A stretch of 64,000 nt of DNA from Synechococcus sp. WH 8016 (GCF_000230675.1 NZ_AGIK01000001.1:620001-684000); one strand, 5' to 3'; positions 16,962-26,249 are shown, counted from the first letter of the stretch. The notes: generated by a model not told the origin, from the letters alone. Made by a program: numbers and translations.

Positions 16962-17339
16962 ATGAAACCCCTCGTCCCAATCTCCGCCACGTCACTGTTC
17001 TTGCTCACAGCACTCTGCTGGGCTCCTTCATCAGCACAAGCACAATGGCAAGGCGTCAATAAAAAAAAGTGGGCCGAATTGATCGAATCCGACATCCAAA
17101 AAGGAGCATCGGCAGAAACAATTTGCACAAATTCCACGAATTTTGCGACAACATCAAATGAAGATTCCTTCAAGAATTGGGCTTCGTCGATAGCACAAAA
17201 GTATTGCACCGAGGGAGTTGCAAAAACAGAAGCAACGGCTCCCATTGCCAACAATGAGGAAGAATGCCGTCTCGACAGTTCCGACATCTACAGAATCAGC
17301 CTTGGAGAAAAGGTTCTAAAGAGCAACAAGGGATGTTGA
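16962..17339 (+). CDS. Small secreted protein with four cysteines, unknown function
   Basis: About 125 residues from MKPLVPISATSLFLL. A clear signal peptide ends near AQAQ. The mature part has four cysteines (TICTNS, KYCTEG, EECRLD, NKGC), which could form two disulfides in the periplasm or lumen. An upstream in-frame ATG at 16923 would put 13 residues before the signal peptide. No known domain was recognised. Confidence 0.6.
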   Translation: MKPLVPISATSLFLLTALCWAPSSAQAQWQGVNKKKWAELIESDIQKGASAETICTNSTNFATTSNEDSFKNWASSIAQKYCTEGVAKTEATAPIANNEEECRLDSSDIYRISLGEKVLKSNKGC

Positions 17340-17440
17340 TCTTCATTCAATTGAATGCATGAGCCCACTCAACATCCAAGGCAGAAAATAGATCCCATCG
17401 CATTCTGCTTCTCGTTAACGTGAGTTGCCTGGTGAATCCG

Positions 17441-17617
17441 ATGACGATTCCATTTGGCGAGCACCAACCATCGGATGAGCAATCATCTCAGCTGTTCACT
17501 CCGCGCCTACGCAAATGGCTTGACGAGCGCTTGAGACATCTTGCAAGCCAACAAAGAATTCAAGATGCCAGAGCTTTGCGTAGCGAATTCTCCATTGAAG
17601 AGCTCTCCACGCGCTGA
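17441..17617 (+). CDS. Short hypothetical protein
   Basis: A 58-residue frame from MTIPFGEHQPSD, with a charged helical C-terminal half (LRKWLDERLRHLASQQRIQD). The amino-acid make-up looks protein-like, but no family was recognised. A start seven codons upstream is also possible. It may be a small orphan gene. Confidence 0.4.
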   Translation: MTIPFGEHQPSDEQSSQLFTPRLRKWLDERLRHLASQQRIQDARALRSEFSIEELSTR

Positions 17618-17782
17618 CTTTTGATTGGCTGCGCTCCCTCAGAGTCGAGCAGGCCAGTGATGGAGAAGCGAATAAACTCTATTTGCGGTGGGGTTTCAAT
17701 CACAAACAGGTATTCATCAATAAACCTCAATACAAGCAAGTTCAAGAATCTAGAAACCATATTGCTTAAAAAGCAACACCAT

Positions 17783-17989
17783 CTATGAACTATTTCTCTT
17801 GGCGATCCAGTCACCAAGCGGTATCGCGATCAAACCACCAACACCCAACCAGACAATCCAGAAACCAATAAAGACCAAACCCGTTGGCTCTTCCGGGAAT
17901 GGTAAATAGCGGTAATCATAGGGAAATGAAAATGCCCACACCCAATAAAAAACTTTGACGGAATTAGGCAAGGACTGACTACTAAACAC
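17783..17989 (-). CDS. Small membrane protein, unknown function
   Basis: A 68-residue frame with an aromatic N-terminal half and one strong hydrophobic segment (GLVFIGFWIVWLGVGGLIAI), ending in a short basic tail (DWIAKRNSS). It probably has one or two membrane spans. No family was recognised. It sits among other orphan small frames. Confidence 0.45.
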   Translation of the reverse strand: MFSSQSLPNSVKVFYWVWAFSFPYDYRYLPFPEEPTGLVFIGFWIVWLGVGGLIAIPLGDWIAKRNSS

Positions 17990-18197
17990 CTAAGACGCAA
18001 TAAGTCTTGAAGTAGCGAAGCTTAAGGCATTCCATGCTCAGACATGTCGCGGCTCCATGCCCGCAGCCAAAGCCCATAATCGTCTTGCTTTAATCGATCT
18101 TGACTGATAATGAAGCCAAGTGATTGCGGGGATATAGGGATGCTAACCAGTCCCTTTTGAGCCTTTCAATCAACGTCCAAAAGAGACTGGTGATGTC

Positions 18198-18464
18198 TCA
18201 GCTGTGGCGAAGGTGAGCCATGGCGCTGTCGTGAAGATGCTTTTGATGGGCATGGCGATTCGCCCAAACGCGCTGTTGAGCCTGAGCGCTATTGGAATCA
18301 AGAAGATCAGGATGCCCCTCGAGCTGAGCCTGACTCGATTGGCTCAACCTTTGCTCATGGGCGTGATGATCGGCCCAGGAGAGAAACTCAACAGCGGCCT
18401 TCTGGTGACGCTCCAACACATTGCCGCTGTAATCAACTGGGAGAGAACGAAGAACGGCTTTCAT
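18198..18464 (-). CDS. Histidine-rich small protein, unknown function
   Basis: An 88-residue frame from MKAVLRSLPVDYSGNVLERH. It is rich in His, Gln and Ala, with a repeated pattern (WADHHAHEQRL and WANRHAHQKHL) that suggests a duplicated helix. The histidine clusters could bind a metal, but this is speculation. A longer start at 18530 is possible. It is divergent from the methyltransferase gene. Confidence 0.5.
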   Translation of the reverse strand: MKAVLRSLPVDYSGNVLERHQKAAVEFLSWADHHAHEQRLSQSSQAQLEGHPDLLDSNSAQAQQRVWANRHAHQKHLHDSAMAHLRHS

Positions 18465-18615
18465 GACGCAAGGCCTCGTTTCGATGCAAATATTCTGTAT
18501 CGGTTGATACGGAATTTGCATCAGCTTCACAATTCTTGCCGGAATGGCCTGACTTGCATCCTCGGTTGGATGGCCTCATCCATTGGAATAGGCGTATTGA
18601 TCCAACTACAGCCCA

Positions 18616-19671
18616 ATGGCGTCGAGCCTGACCGAAATCGCCTACCGCACCATCCAGCAGGGCCGGAGCCTGGCAGGACTGGCCCATAAGGAGCTGAGCA
18701 CCAAAGCCATGGAGCTGTTGGCACCCGATGTCGTGCCCAGAACAGAACCGGTTCCTGACGCCTTGATGAATGAATTGCGACGCTCCTTGAGCGCGCTTCA
18801 GGACATCGATTGGCAGGAGTCAGAACAGGGGCTCTATCCCTCATCTTTGCTATTTGATATTCCCTGGCTGGAGTGGGCCGAGCGCTATCCCCGCGTGTGG
18901 CTTGACCTTCCCTCAAATTGGGCCAGGCGACGATCACGCAACGTCCAAGACATTCCCGATACGCACGACAAAGAGCTCTACCCGGATTACTACCTCCAAA
19001 ACTTCCATCATCAAACCGATGGCTATCTCAGTGATCATTCCGCTGAACTCTATGACTTGCAAGTCGACATCCTGTTCAACGGATCCGCAGACTCGATGCG
19101 CCGCAGGCTGATTGCCCCCTTGAAGCGTGGCTTGAAGCGGTTTAGTGATCGCCCAGACGCCAGTCTGCGCATTCTCGACGTAGCGACGGGAACCGGTCGG
19201 ACGCTTCACCAGATTCGAGCGGCTCTGCCAAAAGCCTCACTCTTTGGCCTGGATTTGTCTGAGTCCTATTTGCGTCAGGCCAATCGTTGGCTCAACAAGG
19301 GAAGCGACAGCCTTGTGCAGCTGCTTCAAGGCAATGCTGAATCCATGCCCTTTGGTGACGAAAGCATGCAGGCGGTGACCTGCGTTTTCCTGATGCATGA
19401 GCTTCCTGCTGAAGCGCGGCAGGCGGTTCTTAATGATGCCTATCGATTGCTTGAGCCCGGTGGAGTTCTTGTTCTCGCCGACTCCATTCAGCTCAAAGAT
19501 TCACCGCAGTACAGCGTGGCGATGGATAACTTCCGACGGATCTTTCACGAGCCTTTCTACAGAGATTTCATTTCAGATGACATCGAATCACGCCTGAGCA
19601 ACGCTGGCTTCACAGGGATCTCAGCTGAATCCCATTTCATGGTGAGAGTTTGGACTGCCAACAAGCCTTGA
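18616..19671 (+). CDS. Class I SAM-dependent methyltransferase
   Basis: A 351-residue protein. The C-terminal half is a class I methyltransferase: motif I ILDVATGTGRTLHQI, the acidic loop FGLDLSESYLRQA, motif II around FGDESMQAVTCVFLMHELP, and RLLEPGGVLVLADS. The N-terminal 150 residues (LYPDYYLQNFHHQTDGYLSD) are typical of a cyanobacterial group related to UbiE/COQ5 enzymes. The substrate cannot be told. It appears to be a single gene, with an unrelated small gene 75 bases downstream. Confidence 0.85.
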   Translation: MASSLTEIAYRTIQQGRSLAGLAHKELSTKAMELLAPDVVPRTEPVPDALMNELRRSLSALQDIDWQESEQGLYPSSLLFDIPWLEWAERYPRVWLDLPSNWARRRSRNVQDIPDTHDKELYPDYYLQNFHHQTDGYLSDHSAELYDLQVDILFNGSADSMRRRLIAPLKRGLKRFSDRPDASLRILDVATGTGRTLHQIRAALPKASLFGLDLSESYLRQANRWLNKGSDSLVQLLQGNAESMPFGDESMQAVTCVFLMHELPAEARQAVLNDAYRLLEPGGVLVLADSIQLKDSPQYSVAMDNFRRIFHEPFYRDFISDDIESRLSNAGFTGISAESHFMVRVWTANKP

Positions 19672-19746
19672 AGTGATTCCCTGACACACCCTTCTTGAGG
19701 GCGACCAACGCCCCATAAGGTGCAGGAACCCTTGCCGAGGGCCTTG

Positions 19747-20061
19747 ATGATCAACCCTTTTTATGTCCGCTGGCTTCAAGGCTGGACATTTCAGTTGGTC
19801 CTAATGGAAGGCAAAGTGCAAGTGGAAGCGCATGGATTTGGAATCCGTATTCGTACCTCCCTTTTGCATGGCGAAACACCTCAGGATGCTGCTGATCGTC
19901 TCGTTCTCGAAGAAGACACGCGGCGCCACGCACTCCATCAAGCTTGGTTGAAAGGCCAGGCTGTTCCTGCCGACCACAATGAACTTCCTTCTTCTTCTGA
20001 AGGGCCTCTCACCGCGCCTGAATCGCTTGTGATTGTTCATCACAAAACCCTCGTTGGTTAA
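19747..20061 (+). CDS. Conserved hypothetical protein
   Basis: About 104 residues from MINPFYVRWLQGWTFQLVL. The first half looks like a compact beta-rich domain; the tail is acidic and serine-rich. An in-frame start nine codons upstream exists. No known domain or signal peptide was recognised. It is convergent with the next minus-strand gene, with 15 bases between. Confidence 0.55.
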   Translation: MINPFYVRWLQGWTFQLVLMEGKVQVEAHGFGIRIRTSLLHGETPQDAADRLVLEEDTRRHALHQAWLKGQAVPADHNELPSSSEGPLTAPESLVIVHHKTLVG

Positions 20062-20076
20062 ACCCAGGGATGCGCT

Positions 20077-20349
20077 CTAGCTGCCCGACGACAGCTTGGC
20101 CAAGACAAATCCAATCAACACTCCTGGGCCGCCCCAGCGAAGCGAACGCCAAAACTTTGGGGCCGTTGTTGGTTTAAAAATCCACTCAAATTCATCTTGC
20201 CCTTCAACAAGTTGTTGCAGCAGGTTGCGACGTTGCAATCGTCGCCTTGAACGGACATCGTTGGCTTCCCAACTCCTTGGCTGAATGTGAATCAGAGCGG
20301 CCAAGGCGTGTAACGGACGTAGCTGTTTGCGACGGGAACCTGATGCCAT
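20077..20349 (-). CDS. Conserved hypothetical protein with C-terminal hydrophobic segment
   Basis: About 90 residues from MASGSRRKQLRPLHALAALI. The protein is strongly basic, with an Arg-rich middle (RSRRRLQRRNLLQQL), then an aromatic stretch and a short hydrophobic C-terminus (GGPGVLIGFVLAKL). It may associate with membrane or nucleic acid. No family was recognised. Confidence 0.55.
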   Translation of the reverse strand: MASGSRRKQLRPLHALAALIHIQPRSWEANDVRSRRRLQRRNLLQQLVEGQDEFEWIFKPTTAPKFWRSLRWGGPGVLIGFVLAKLSSGS

Positions 20350-20423
20350 GAAAGCGTTCACTGTGCACGTCACAGCCATGGACGTGAAGCATCAGGATAA
20401 AGGCAACCGATCGTCAGAAGACC

Positions 20424-20678
20424 ATGTCAACGGCTGAATCGCGCTGGCCAGAATCCGCCCCTGAACTGGCGCAGGAGCTTCATCGTTGCTTGAGTCTTGG
20501 CGACCGTGACTGGCATCGTTTAAAGACCGATGCCGACCGTCGCAGCGCTGAACTGATGGCTGCTGCTCTCTCTCAACTCATCCAGGGTGGAGAGCGCAAC
20601 GATGTTGAGGAGCTCACCGAGCAAGCCCTGCGCTGGATCAGACGGGAACTGAAAGACCCTGGCTGTCCGCATCGTTGA
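20424..20678 (+). CDS. DUF6439-like conserved cyanobacterial protein
   Basis: An 84-residue, mostly helical acidic protein (APELAQELHRCLSLGDRDWH, AELMAAALSQLIQGG, VEELTEQALRWIRREL). It resembles the small conserved cyanobacterial family DUF6439, a label given from memory rather than by search. Function unknown. Its last 41 bases overlap the convergent ATPase gene. Confidence 0.65.
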   Translation: MSTAESRWPESAPELAQELHRCLSLGDRDWHRLKTDADRRSAELMAAALSQLIQGGERNDVEELTEQALRWIRRELKDPGCPHR

Positions 20679-21144
20679 GGGAGGTCACGCGAGACACGGG
20701 ACGGCGGCATGCCAACTGAACGCGATTCCCGCGTCGACTCCAGCGCACATCGTCAAAACACTGATAAATCAAAAACAAGCCACGGCCTTGATTGGCTTCG
20801 ATGCACTTAGGAAGCTCGCCAAGACGTGCATGGGTGGGGACTCCTTCCCCTTCATCCTGGATCTGCCAAATCATCCATTGAGGCGTGAGGATGCGGCGCA
20901 CACGCAAACACTTGTTGGGATCGCCTGCGTTCCCATGACGCACAGCATTGACGAGAGCTTCCTGAAGACCGAGCTGCAGCCGACCGGTTGTCTCATCACA
21001 TTCCACGGGATCGAGAAGCAACTCCAGCAAGGGAGAGAGTTGCAGCGTGGACGGAAGAATGAAATCAGCCCAGCGCGTTCGTTGAAACGAGGGGGTGAAA
21101 TTAAAACTGAACGACCCTGAAGTCGATCCAAGCCGCGATGACAT
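20638..21144 (-). CDS. Anti-sigma-factor-type ATP-binding protein (HATPase, RsbW-like)
   Basis: A 168-residue protein with a single GHKL ATPase fold. The N box is LGLQEALVNAVRHGNAG, the G1 box IQDEGEGVP and the G2 box NQGRGLFLI. These are features of RsbW/SpoIIAB serine kinases, which bind a sigma factor and phosphorylate an STAS partner. No histidine kinase phospho-acceptor domain is present. An STAS-domain gene lies at 60.5 kb in the same window, but pairing is only a guess. Confidence 0.85.
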   Translation of the reverse strand: MSSRLGSTSGSFSFNFTPSFQRTRWADFILPSTLQLSPLLELLLDPVECDETTGRLQLGLQEALVNAVRHGNAGDPNKCLRVRRILTPQWMIWQIQDEGEGVPTHARLGELPKCIEANQGRGLFLIYQCFDDVRWSRRGNRVQLACRRPVSRVTSLNDADSQGLSVPV

Positions 21145-21207
21145 CAGGACCGAAGCATTCTGTTTTGACCATACCCCTCAATCCGATCCATGCCACAGAG
21201 CATTAAC

Positions 21208-21921
21208 TCATTGACGAGCAACCAGGGACGGATGGTTGAGAAGGGCATCGATCAGTCGCACACCACGAAGCTGGTTGATCAGCGGCATGTGGCCTTCTGG
21301 AGCCTTCAATGACCAATCGAAGGCATTCGGATAACGCGTCCAGACTCCCTCCTGCTTCCAGCCAATCCGAGGCCAGAGCTTGTCGTAACGGCCATCGAGA
21401 GTGGCCAGCAAACGGGCCTGCACTGTGAACCCAAACCGGCCTTGGGAGTAGGCGATCCAAAGACGATCCATCGTGACAAGGTCCAGCCCCCTCATGGTCA
21501 AGACTTCGCTGAAATAGACGTATCCCCGCCGTTCAGCCTGCTCTCCGGCCAGCTTGCGAAGAAAAACGCTGGTGAGGCGATCAGCCTCTTCGAACCGTTC
21601 TTCGAGAAGGGCCTGCTGAAGGGGGGAATAATCCAGGTCCGATTCCGAACCTGTGGAAAACCATCCCCCAGAAGCACCGAAAAGAGGACTCAAGGCCGAC
21701 GGTTGATGACGATGCAGGGTCTGCAAAATCCAACCAGCAGCCCACTCGTCTCCTTCACGATCAAAGGAGGCAAGAGCAGCCGCACCCATGGCAGCCAGCT
21801 GATCAGCCGCTTTCTCGACAGCTGGGATCAAGGAGCGTTTTTGTCGTGATGAGCCACTGGAGAATTTCTCTAGAAGCTGGTCGACGCTGAGATTGGATGA
21901 AGAAGAAAGACCAGAAAGCAT
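21208..21921 (-). CDS. gun4: GUN4 domain protein, magnesium chelatase regulator
   Basis: A 237-residue protein. The C-terminal GUN4 domain (about residues 95-220) is recognisable from DYSPLQQALLEERFEEADRL, MRGLDLVTMDRLWIAYS, GRFGFTVQARLLATLDG and WTRYPNAFDWSLKAPEGHMP. The N-terminal helical bundle matches the accessory domain of cyanobacterial Gun4. It binds protoporphyrin IX and its magnesium form and stimulates magnesium chelatase in chlorophyll synthesis. It is divergent from mnmH with 40 bases between starts. Confidence 0.93.
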   Translation of the reverse strand: MLSGLSSSSNLSVDQLLEKFSSGSSRQKRSLIPAVEKAADQLAAMGAAALASFDREGDEWAAGWILQTLHRHQPSALSPLFGASGGWFSTGSESDLDYSPLQQALLEERFEEADRLTSVFLRKLAGEQAERRGYVYFSEVLTMRGLDLVTMDRLWIAYSQGRFGFTVQARLLATLDGRYDKLWPRIGWKQEGVWTRYPNAFDWSLKAPEGHMPLINQLRGVRLIDALLNHPSLVARQ

Positions 21922-21961
21922 GACGTACTACCGGCTCTAACTGGCTCGGCGTTATCCCACT

Positions 21962-23017
21962 ATGTCAGGGATGGGATCCACAAACGTGAGCAATATCGAT
22001 CAGTTTCGAGAAGCGCGCGGAACGCTGGTTGATGTGCGCACCCCCTCGGAATTTGCGCAGGGCCATTGGCCTGGAGCCATCAACATCCCTCTGTTTGACG
22101 ATGAACAGAGGGCCATCGTCGGTCGCACCTACAAACAAAAGGGCCGAAAACAGGCCATCGAGCTCGGCCTGAGCTTCACTGGCCCAGCCCTTGTTGATCT
22201 TTCCAACGCTCTAACAAGGGCGGCTGGAGGCACGGACCAGCCGCTTCGGCTGTACTGCTGGCGGGGAGGGATGCGCTCAAACAGCATGGCTTGGCTCGCG
22301 GCTCTCCAGGACCATCCCACCCTTGTGCTGAAAGGCGGATACAAGGTGTATCGGCGCTGGGTGCTCGAACAATTTGAACGCCGCTGGCCCATTCGGTTGC
22401 TTGGTGGAAGAACGGGCACAGGGAAAACAGATCTGCTGATCGCCTTGCAATCTCTCAACGTGGCTGTGGTGGATTTGGAGGGGTTGGCTCATCACCGTGG
22501 AAGCAGCTTCGGTGGTCTTGGTCAACCCAATCAGCCCAGCACTGAGCATTACGAAAATGAACTAGCTGAAGCCCTAAATGGCTACGGGAAACAACACGCC
22601 CCTCAAATTTGGCTGGAAGCCGAGAGCTCTTCTGTGGGCTGCTGTCGCATCCCAAAGGCACTGTTCGAGCAAATGCAACAGGCACCGGTGCTCGAAATTC
22701 GCCGCAGTCTCGATGAGCGAATTGATCAGCTCGTGGATGTCTACGCCTGCCAAGACGCCGATGAGCTGTGCAAAGCGACGGAACGCATCCAGCGCAGACT
22801 TGGTCCCCAAAGGACACAAGCTGCCTTAGAGGCGATCAGAGATCAGCGCTGGCGCGATGCCTGCAGCGCGATGCTCGACTATTACGACCGCTGCTACGAC
22901 CACGAGCTCAAACAAGCCCGCGACACAGCCAATCTTGATCTCAGTGGGCGCAATCCGAAGGATGCGGCAATCGAACTGCTGAACACCAGTCGCGTTGTAC
23001 CGATCGATGCCCCTTAA
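21962..23017 (+). CDS. mnmH: tRNA 2-selenouridine synthase
   Basis: A 351-residue two-domain enzyme. An N-terminal rhodanese domain ([20 protein letters not shown]) has its catalytic cysteine in [15 protein letters not shown]-terminal P-loop domain ([14 protein letters not shown]) follows. This is the layout of MnmH (SelU/YbbB), which replaces sulfur with selenium at wobble uridine 34 of some tRNAs, using selenophosphate. Selenophosphate synthase is not in this window. A second ATG three codons in is also possible. Psb28 follows 29 bases downstream. Confidence 0.92.
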   Translation: MSGMGSTNVSNIDQFREARGTLVDVRTPSEFAQGHWPGAINIPLFDDEQRAIVGRTYKQKGRKQAIELGLSFTGPALVDLSNALTRAAGGTDQPLRLYCWRGGMRSNSMAWLAALQDHPTLVLKGGYKVYRRWVLEQFERRWPIRLLGGRTGTGKTDLLIALQSLNVAVVDLEGLAHHRGSSFGGLGQPNQPSTEHYENELAEALNGYGKQHAPQIWLEAESSSVGCCRIPKALFEQMQQAPVLEIRRSLDERIDQLVDVYACQDADELCKATERIQRRLGPQRTQAALEAIRDQRWRDACSAMLDYYDRCYDHELKQARDTANLDLSGRNPKDAAIELLNTSRVVPIDAP

Positions 23018-23046
23018 GATCCCGCGTAGGTACTGGAGCAGCATTC

Positions 23047-23433
23047 ATGGCAGACGGAAGCAAGGCAGTGATCCAGTTTCTGCGCGGAGTGGATGAACCC
23101 GTCGTTCCCGACATCCGCGTCACACGCAGCCGTGACGGACGCACGGGTCAAGCCATCTTCGTGTTTGAACAACCGGAAGCCCTGGCTCCTGAAGTCATGG
23201 AAGCGATCACGGGCATGTTCATGCTCGACGAAGAGGGCACGCTCGTGACCCGTGAGGTGAATGGCAAGTTTGTGAATGGCAAACCAAGCGCATTGGAAGC
23301 TACTTACACCTGGAAAAGCGAGCAGGATTTTGAGCGTTTCATGCGCTTCGCCCAGAGATATGCCGATTCCTCAGGTCTCGGTTATTCCCAGGATTCAGGC
23401 GAAGCTGCAGCGAGTGACAACGCGAACGGGTGA
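23047..23433 (+). CDS. psb28: Photosystem II assembly protein Psb28
   Basis: A 128-residue protein that matches Psb28 along most of its length ([71 protein letters not shown]). Psb28 binds photosystem II assembly intermediates on the cytoplasmic side and is not in the mature complex. The stop overlaps the GTG start of the next gene (GTGA). Confidence 0.95.
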   Translation: MADGSKAVIQFLRGVDEPVVPDIRVTRSRDGRTGQAIFVFEQPEALAPEVMEAITGMFMLDEEGTLVTREVNGKFVNGKPSALEATYTWKSEQDFERFMRFAQRYADSSGLGYSQDSGEAAASDNANG

Positions 23434-24509
23434 AGCTTCAACACTGGTTTGGACTTTGCGCTGTTCTGGCAACAGGCCTCCTTTTCTGGAGTCTGCGTGA
23501 AGTCCTGATCCATTTGTTTGCAGCCATCGTGCTGGCCATGGCTCTTTGCACCCTCGTTGGAGCCCTGCGTCAGCGCTGGAACCTTCCCCGACCCTTGGCA
23601 TTGTTGGCCTGTGTTTTGGGTTTGGGGGTGATGGTTGCGGTGGCCTTAACCGTGATCGTGCCGCCGTTTACGAGTCAGTTTCAGCAACTCATTCTTCAGC
23701 TGCCATCGGCCGCAAAAGCGCTGAAAGAATTGCTTTTGCAGGCGTTTTCGTCAGTGAGCTCCTTGGTTTATGGCAGTGAGAGCTCCAGCAATTGGAGCCA
23801 ACTGCTCTTCCCCAAAGGCTTGGCGGACAGCCCAGGTGGACCGGCCATTGCCTCCAGCGTGACAGGAGGCTTTTTGGGACTGCTTGGTTTGGCTGGCAAT
23901 GTCGGCAGTGGTGTCGTGCAGCTTCTCTTCGTCATCGCCGTCACCTTGATGGTGGCAGTCCAGCCCCATGCCTACAAAAACGTTGGCATTCAGCTGGTGC
24001 CGTCCTTCTATCGGCGACGGGCACGGGTCATCCTCAACATGTGCGGCGATGCCCTCAGCAGCTGGATGATTGGCGTTTTGATCAGCTCGGTGTGCGTGGC
24101 TGTTTTAGCTGGCATCGGACTCTCACTCCTGGGAGTGAAGCTGGTGATGGCCAATGCCTTGCTCGCTGGCTTGCTCAACGTGATTCCGAATGTGGGTCCC
24201 ACGCTCAGCACGATCTTTCCGATGTCCGTCGCCCTCCTCGATGCCCCTTGGAAAGCATTGGCGGTCCTGGGCCTCTACATCGTGATTCAGAACCTTGAGA
24301 GCTACGTGATCACGCCTTCAGTGATGCAGCGCCAGGTCAATTTGCTTCCAGGCCTCACCCTGGCGGCTCAATTTGTATTCACAGTTCTGTTCGGTCCTCT
24401 TGGCCTATTGCTCGCTTTACCCCTCGCGGTTGTGTTGCAGGTGCTCATTCGTGAAATCGTCGTTCACGATCTTCTCGACCCTTGGAAGAGGCAGAAACTG
24501 GCCTCATGA
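23430..24509 (+). CDS. AI-2E family transporter (first of two)
   Basis: A 359-residue membrane protein with about eight hydrophobic segments. It shows the UPF0118/AI-2E family pattern, including the conserved [16 protein letters not shown] and the C-terminal [19 protein letters not shown]. Family members are permeases, some acting as Na+/H+ antiporters; the AI-2 label is historical and autoinducer export is not implied here. The start is GTG at 23430, overlapping the psb28 stop. The stop overlaps the ATG of its paralogue. Confidence 0.87.
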   Translation: MKLQHWFGLCAVLATGLLFWSLREVLIHLFAAIVLAMALCTLVGALRQRWNLPRPLALLACVLGLGVMVAVALTVIVPPFTSQFQQLILQLPSAAKALKELLLQAFSSVSSLVYGSESSSNWSQLLFPKGLADSPGGPAIASSVTGGFLGLLGLAGNVGSGVVQLLFVIAVTLMVAVQPHAYKNVGIQLVPSFYRRRARVILNMCGDALSSWMIGVLISSVCVAVLAGIGLSLLGVKLVMANALLAGLLNVIPNVGPTLSTIFPMSVALLDAPWKALAVLGLYIVIQNLESYVITPSVMQRQVNLLPGLTLAAQFVFTVLFGPLGLLLALPLAVVLQVLIREIVVHDLLDPWKRQKLAS

Positions 24510-25573
24510 ACGCTCGCACCCTGCTGATTGCCCTCACATCCATCCTGCTCACGTTGTTGTTGTGGCAGTTGCGCTGGGTGCTGCTGATTCTGTTCGGAGC
24601 CGTCGTGTTGGCCGTGACCCTCGACGTACCGATTCAGAAGTTGATGGAACGTTTCAGGCTCAAACGGCCCGTTGCGCTGTTGCTGGTTCTGGTCATCCTG
24701 TTCGTCGGCGGAACCTTGGTGGTGAAACTGCTCCTCCCAGAACTGCTGGGTCAATTCGAACAACTCACCGCGTTACTGCCCAATCTGATCGACAAAATCA
24801 AATCGATCATCGCCAGTCAACCCAGCCTGTCGGACCTCAACATCAATCCCTCTGAATCGCTGAGCTGGAAAGGGATACAACCCGTTGGAGCACAACTGCT
24901 TGGTTACGCCGGTGGTGCGGCGAACGGCTTGATTCAGCTGCTGTTGATGAGCCTGCTGGCGATCCTGCTCGCCCTGGATCCCCATTCTCATCGGCAGATG
25001 CTGATCGCCGTGAGTCCGCGTCCCGCAAGGGCTCAGGTCACGGAAATGCTCGATCGCTGCCGGGAAGCTCTCGGCGGATGGCTCGCTGGCATGACCATTT
25101 CAGCCACCGCCGTGTTTGTGCTCACCTGGACGGGGTTGGCCATCCTGGGTGTCCCTTTGGCACTGCTCAGCGGCTTGGTCTGTGGCCTGCTCACCTTTGT
25201 CCCCACGATTGGACCGACGGCAGCAACGCTTTTGCCGATGGGGATTGCGCTTCTGATCTCTCCAACCCTGATGGTGCAGGTGCTGGTCCTGCGGCTTGCA
25301 CTGCAAAACCTTGAAGCCTTTGTGGTCACACCGGTGCTGCTCAGTCGCACAGTGAATCTCCTACCCACGGTGGCATTGACAGCCCAATTAAGCCTGGGAG
25401 CCCTGCTTGGGCTGCCAGGCGTGCTGCTTGCATTACCGCTCGTGGTGGTGCTTCAGGTGTTCATGCAGCAAGTGGTGATCAAGCAGATTATGGACCGCTG
25501 GGAGTTATCCCCCGTATTGCCATCCCGTGCTGCTGAGCTCAAGGGCAGCAGCATCACGGTGGAGAACCGCTGA
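24506..25573 (+). CDS. AI-2E family transporter (second of two)
   Basis: A 355-residue paralogue of the preceding gene with the same topology. It has the matching motif LLTFVPTIGPTAATLLPM and the end GLPGVLLALPLVVVLQVFMQ. The two proteins are clearly diverged, so this is an old tandem duplication or a pair with different roles, possibly a heteromer. The ATG at 24506 overlaps the upstream stop. The last 69 bases overlap the convergent flavin reductase gene. Confidence 0.87.
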   Translation: MNARTLLIALTSILLTLLLWQLRWVLLILFGAVVLAVTLDVPIQKLMERFRLKRPVALLLVLVILFVGGTLVVKLLLPELLGQFEQLTALLPNLIDKIKSIIASQPSLSDLNINPSESLSWKGIQPVGAQLLGYAGGAANGLIQLLLMSLLAILLALDPHSHRQMLIAVSPRPARAQVTEMLDRCREALGGWLAGMTISATAVFVLTWTGLAILGVPLALLSGLVCGLLTFVPTIGPTAATLLPMGIALLISPTLMVQVLVLRLALQNLEAFVVTPVLLSRTVNLLPTVALTAQLSLGALLGLPGVLLALPLVVVLQVFMQQVVIKQIMDRWELSPVLPSRAAELKGSSITVENR

Positions 25574-25987
25574 TTTCACTTCGCCAAGAAACACGGTGTG
25601 ATCGCCATGGGCGAGTTCACCCACGAGCTCACACTCCACGGCTCCGAGGCCGTCCTTGAGGATCGGCAAACCCAACGCGCCCGTGGTGAACGGTGCGGAC
25701 TCAAAGCGTCCGCCAACCGCTTGCTGAGGCTTGAAAAACACAGCAGCTAAATCCTTCTGATCGGCAGCCAATACGTTGAGGGAAAAGCGGCGCGTGCGCT
25801 GAATCATGCCGTTGCTAGTGCTATCGGCACGAACAGCCATCACCACAAGAGGGGGATCGAACGATCCCTGTGTCACCCAACTAGCCGTGAACCCATTGAC
25901 TTGATCCCCTTCTGCAACACCGCAGATGAACAAGCCATGGGGGATTTTTCTAAGGAGGACTTTCTTGGCGTCGAGATCAAGCGACAT
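25505..25987 (-). CDS. Flavin reductase-like FMN-binding protein
   Basis: About 160 residues from MSLDLDAKKVLLRKIPHG. It has the split-barrel FMN-binding fold seen in HpaC-type flavin reductases and the C-terminal domain of cyanobacterial flavodiiron proteins. Recognisable parts are GLFICGVAEGDQVNGFTASW, TQGSFDPPLVVMAVRADS, FSLNVLAADQ and CELVGELAHGDHTVFLGEV. It probably reduces or binds FMN. The electron acceptor is unknown. The short start was chosen over one eight codons upstream. Confidence 0.82.
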   Translation of the reverse strand: MSLDLDAKKVLLRKIPHGLFICGVAEGDQVNGFTASWVTQGSFDPPLVVMAVRADSTSNGMIQRTRRFSLNVLAADQKDLAAVFFKPQQAVGGRFESAPFTTGALGLPILKDGLGAVECELVGELAHGDHTVFLGEVKSAVLHRDAAALELSSTGWQYGG

Positions 25988-26026
25988 CGTGTATTCGAGG
26001 CGGACTTCCAACTTAGGAGTCAGCGC

Positions 26027-26242
26027 TCAGAGCTCAGAGCGACGCACGGGTCCGTAGTGACGCCACATCGAAGGGAGGAGAAGCAAAACCACCACCGCCA
26101 GGAGATGGTGCCGAATCGCAAAGATCACACTGGTGAGCGTGATGTGATCAAGCAAGAGCTGAATCTCCACACGTAAATCCAGCAGAGCCAGCACGCCCAA
26201 GAGCAAGGGAACCCAGCGTTGGGATGGAGAGCTGGGTGTCAT
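26027..26242 (-). CDS. Small membrane protein downstream of secF
   Basis: About 71 residues from MTPSSPSQRWVPLLLG. It has two hydrophobic segments (residues about 10-27 and 36-58) and a basic C-terminus. It starts 7 bases after the secF stop, so it is probably in the sec operon. No known family was recognised. A longer start would run into secF. Confidence 0.65.
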   Translation of the reverse strand: MTPSSPSQRWVPLLLGVLALLDLRVEIQLLLDHITLTSVIFAIRHHLLAVVVLLLLPSMWRHYGPVRRSEL

Positions 26243-26249
26243 GGCCAAA

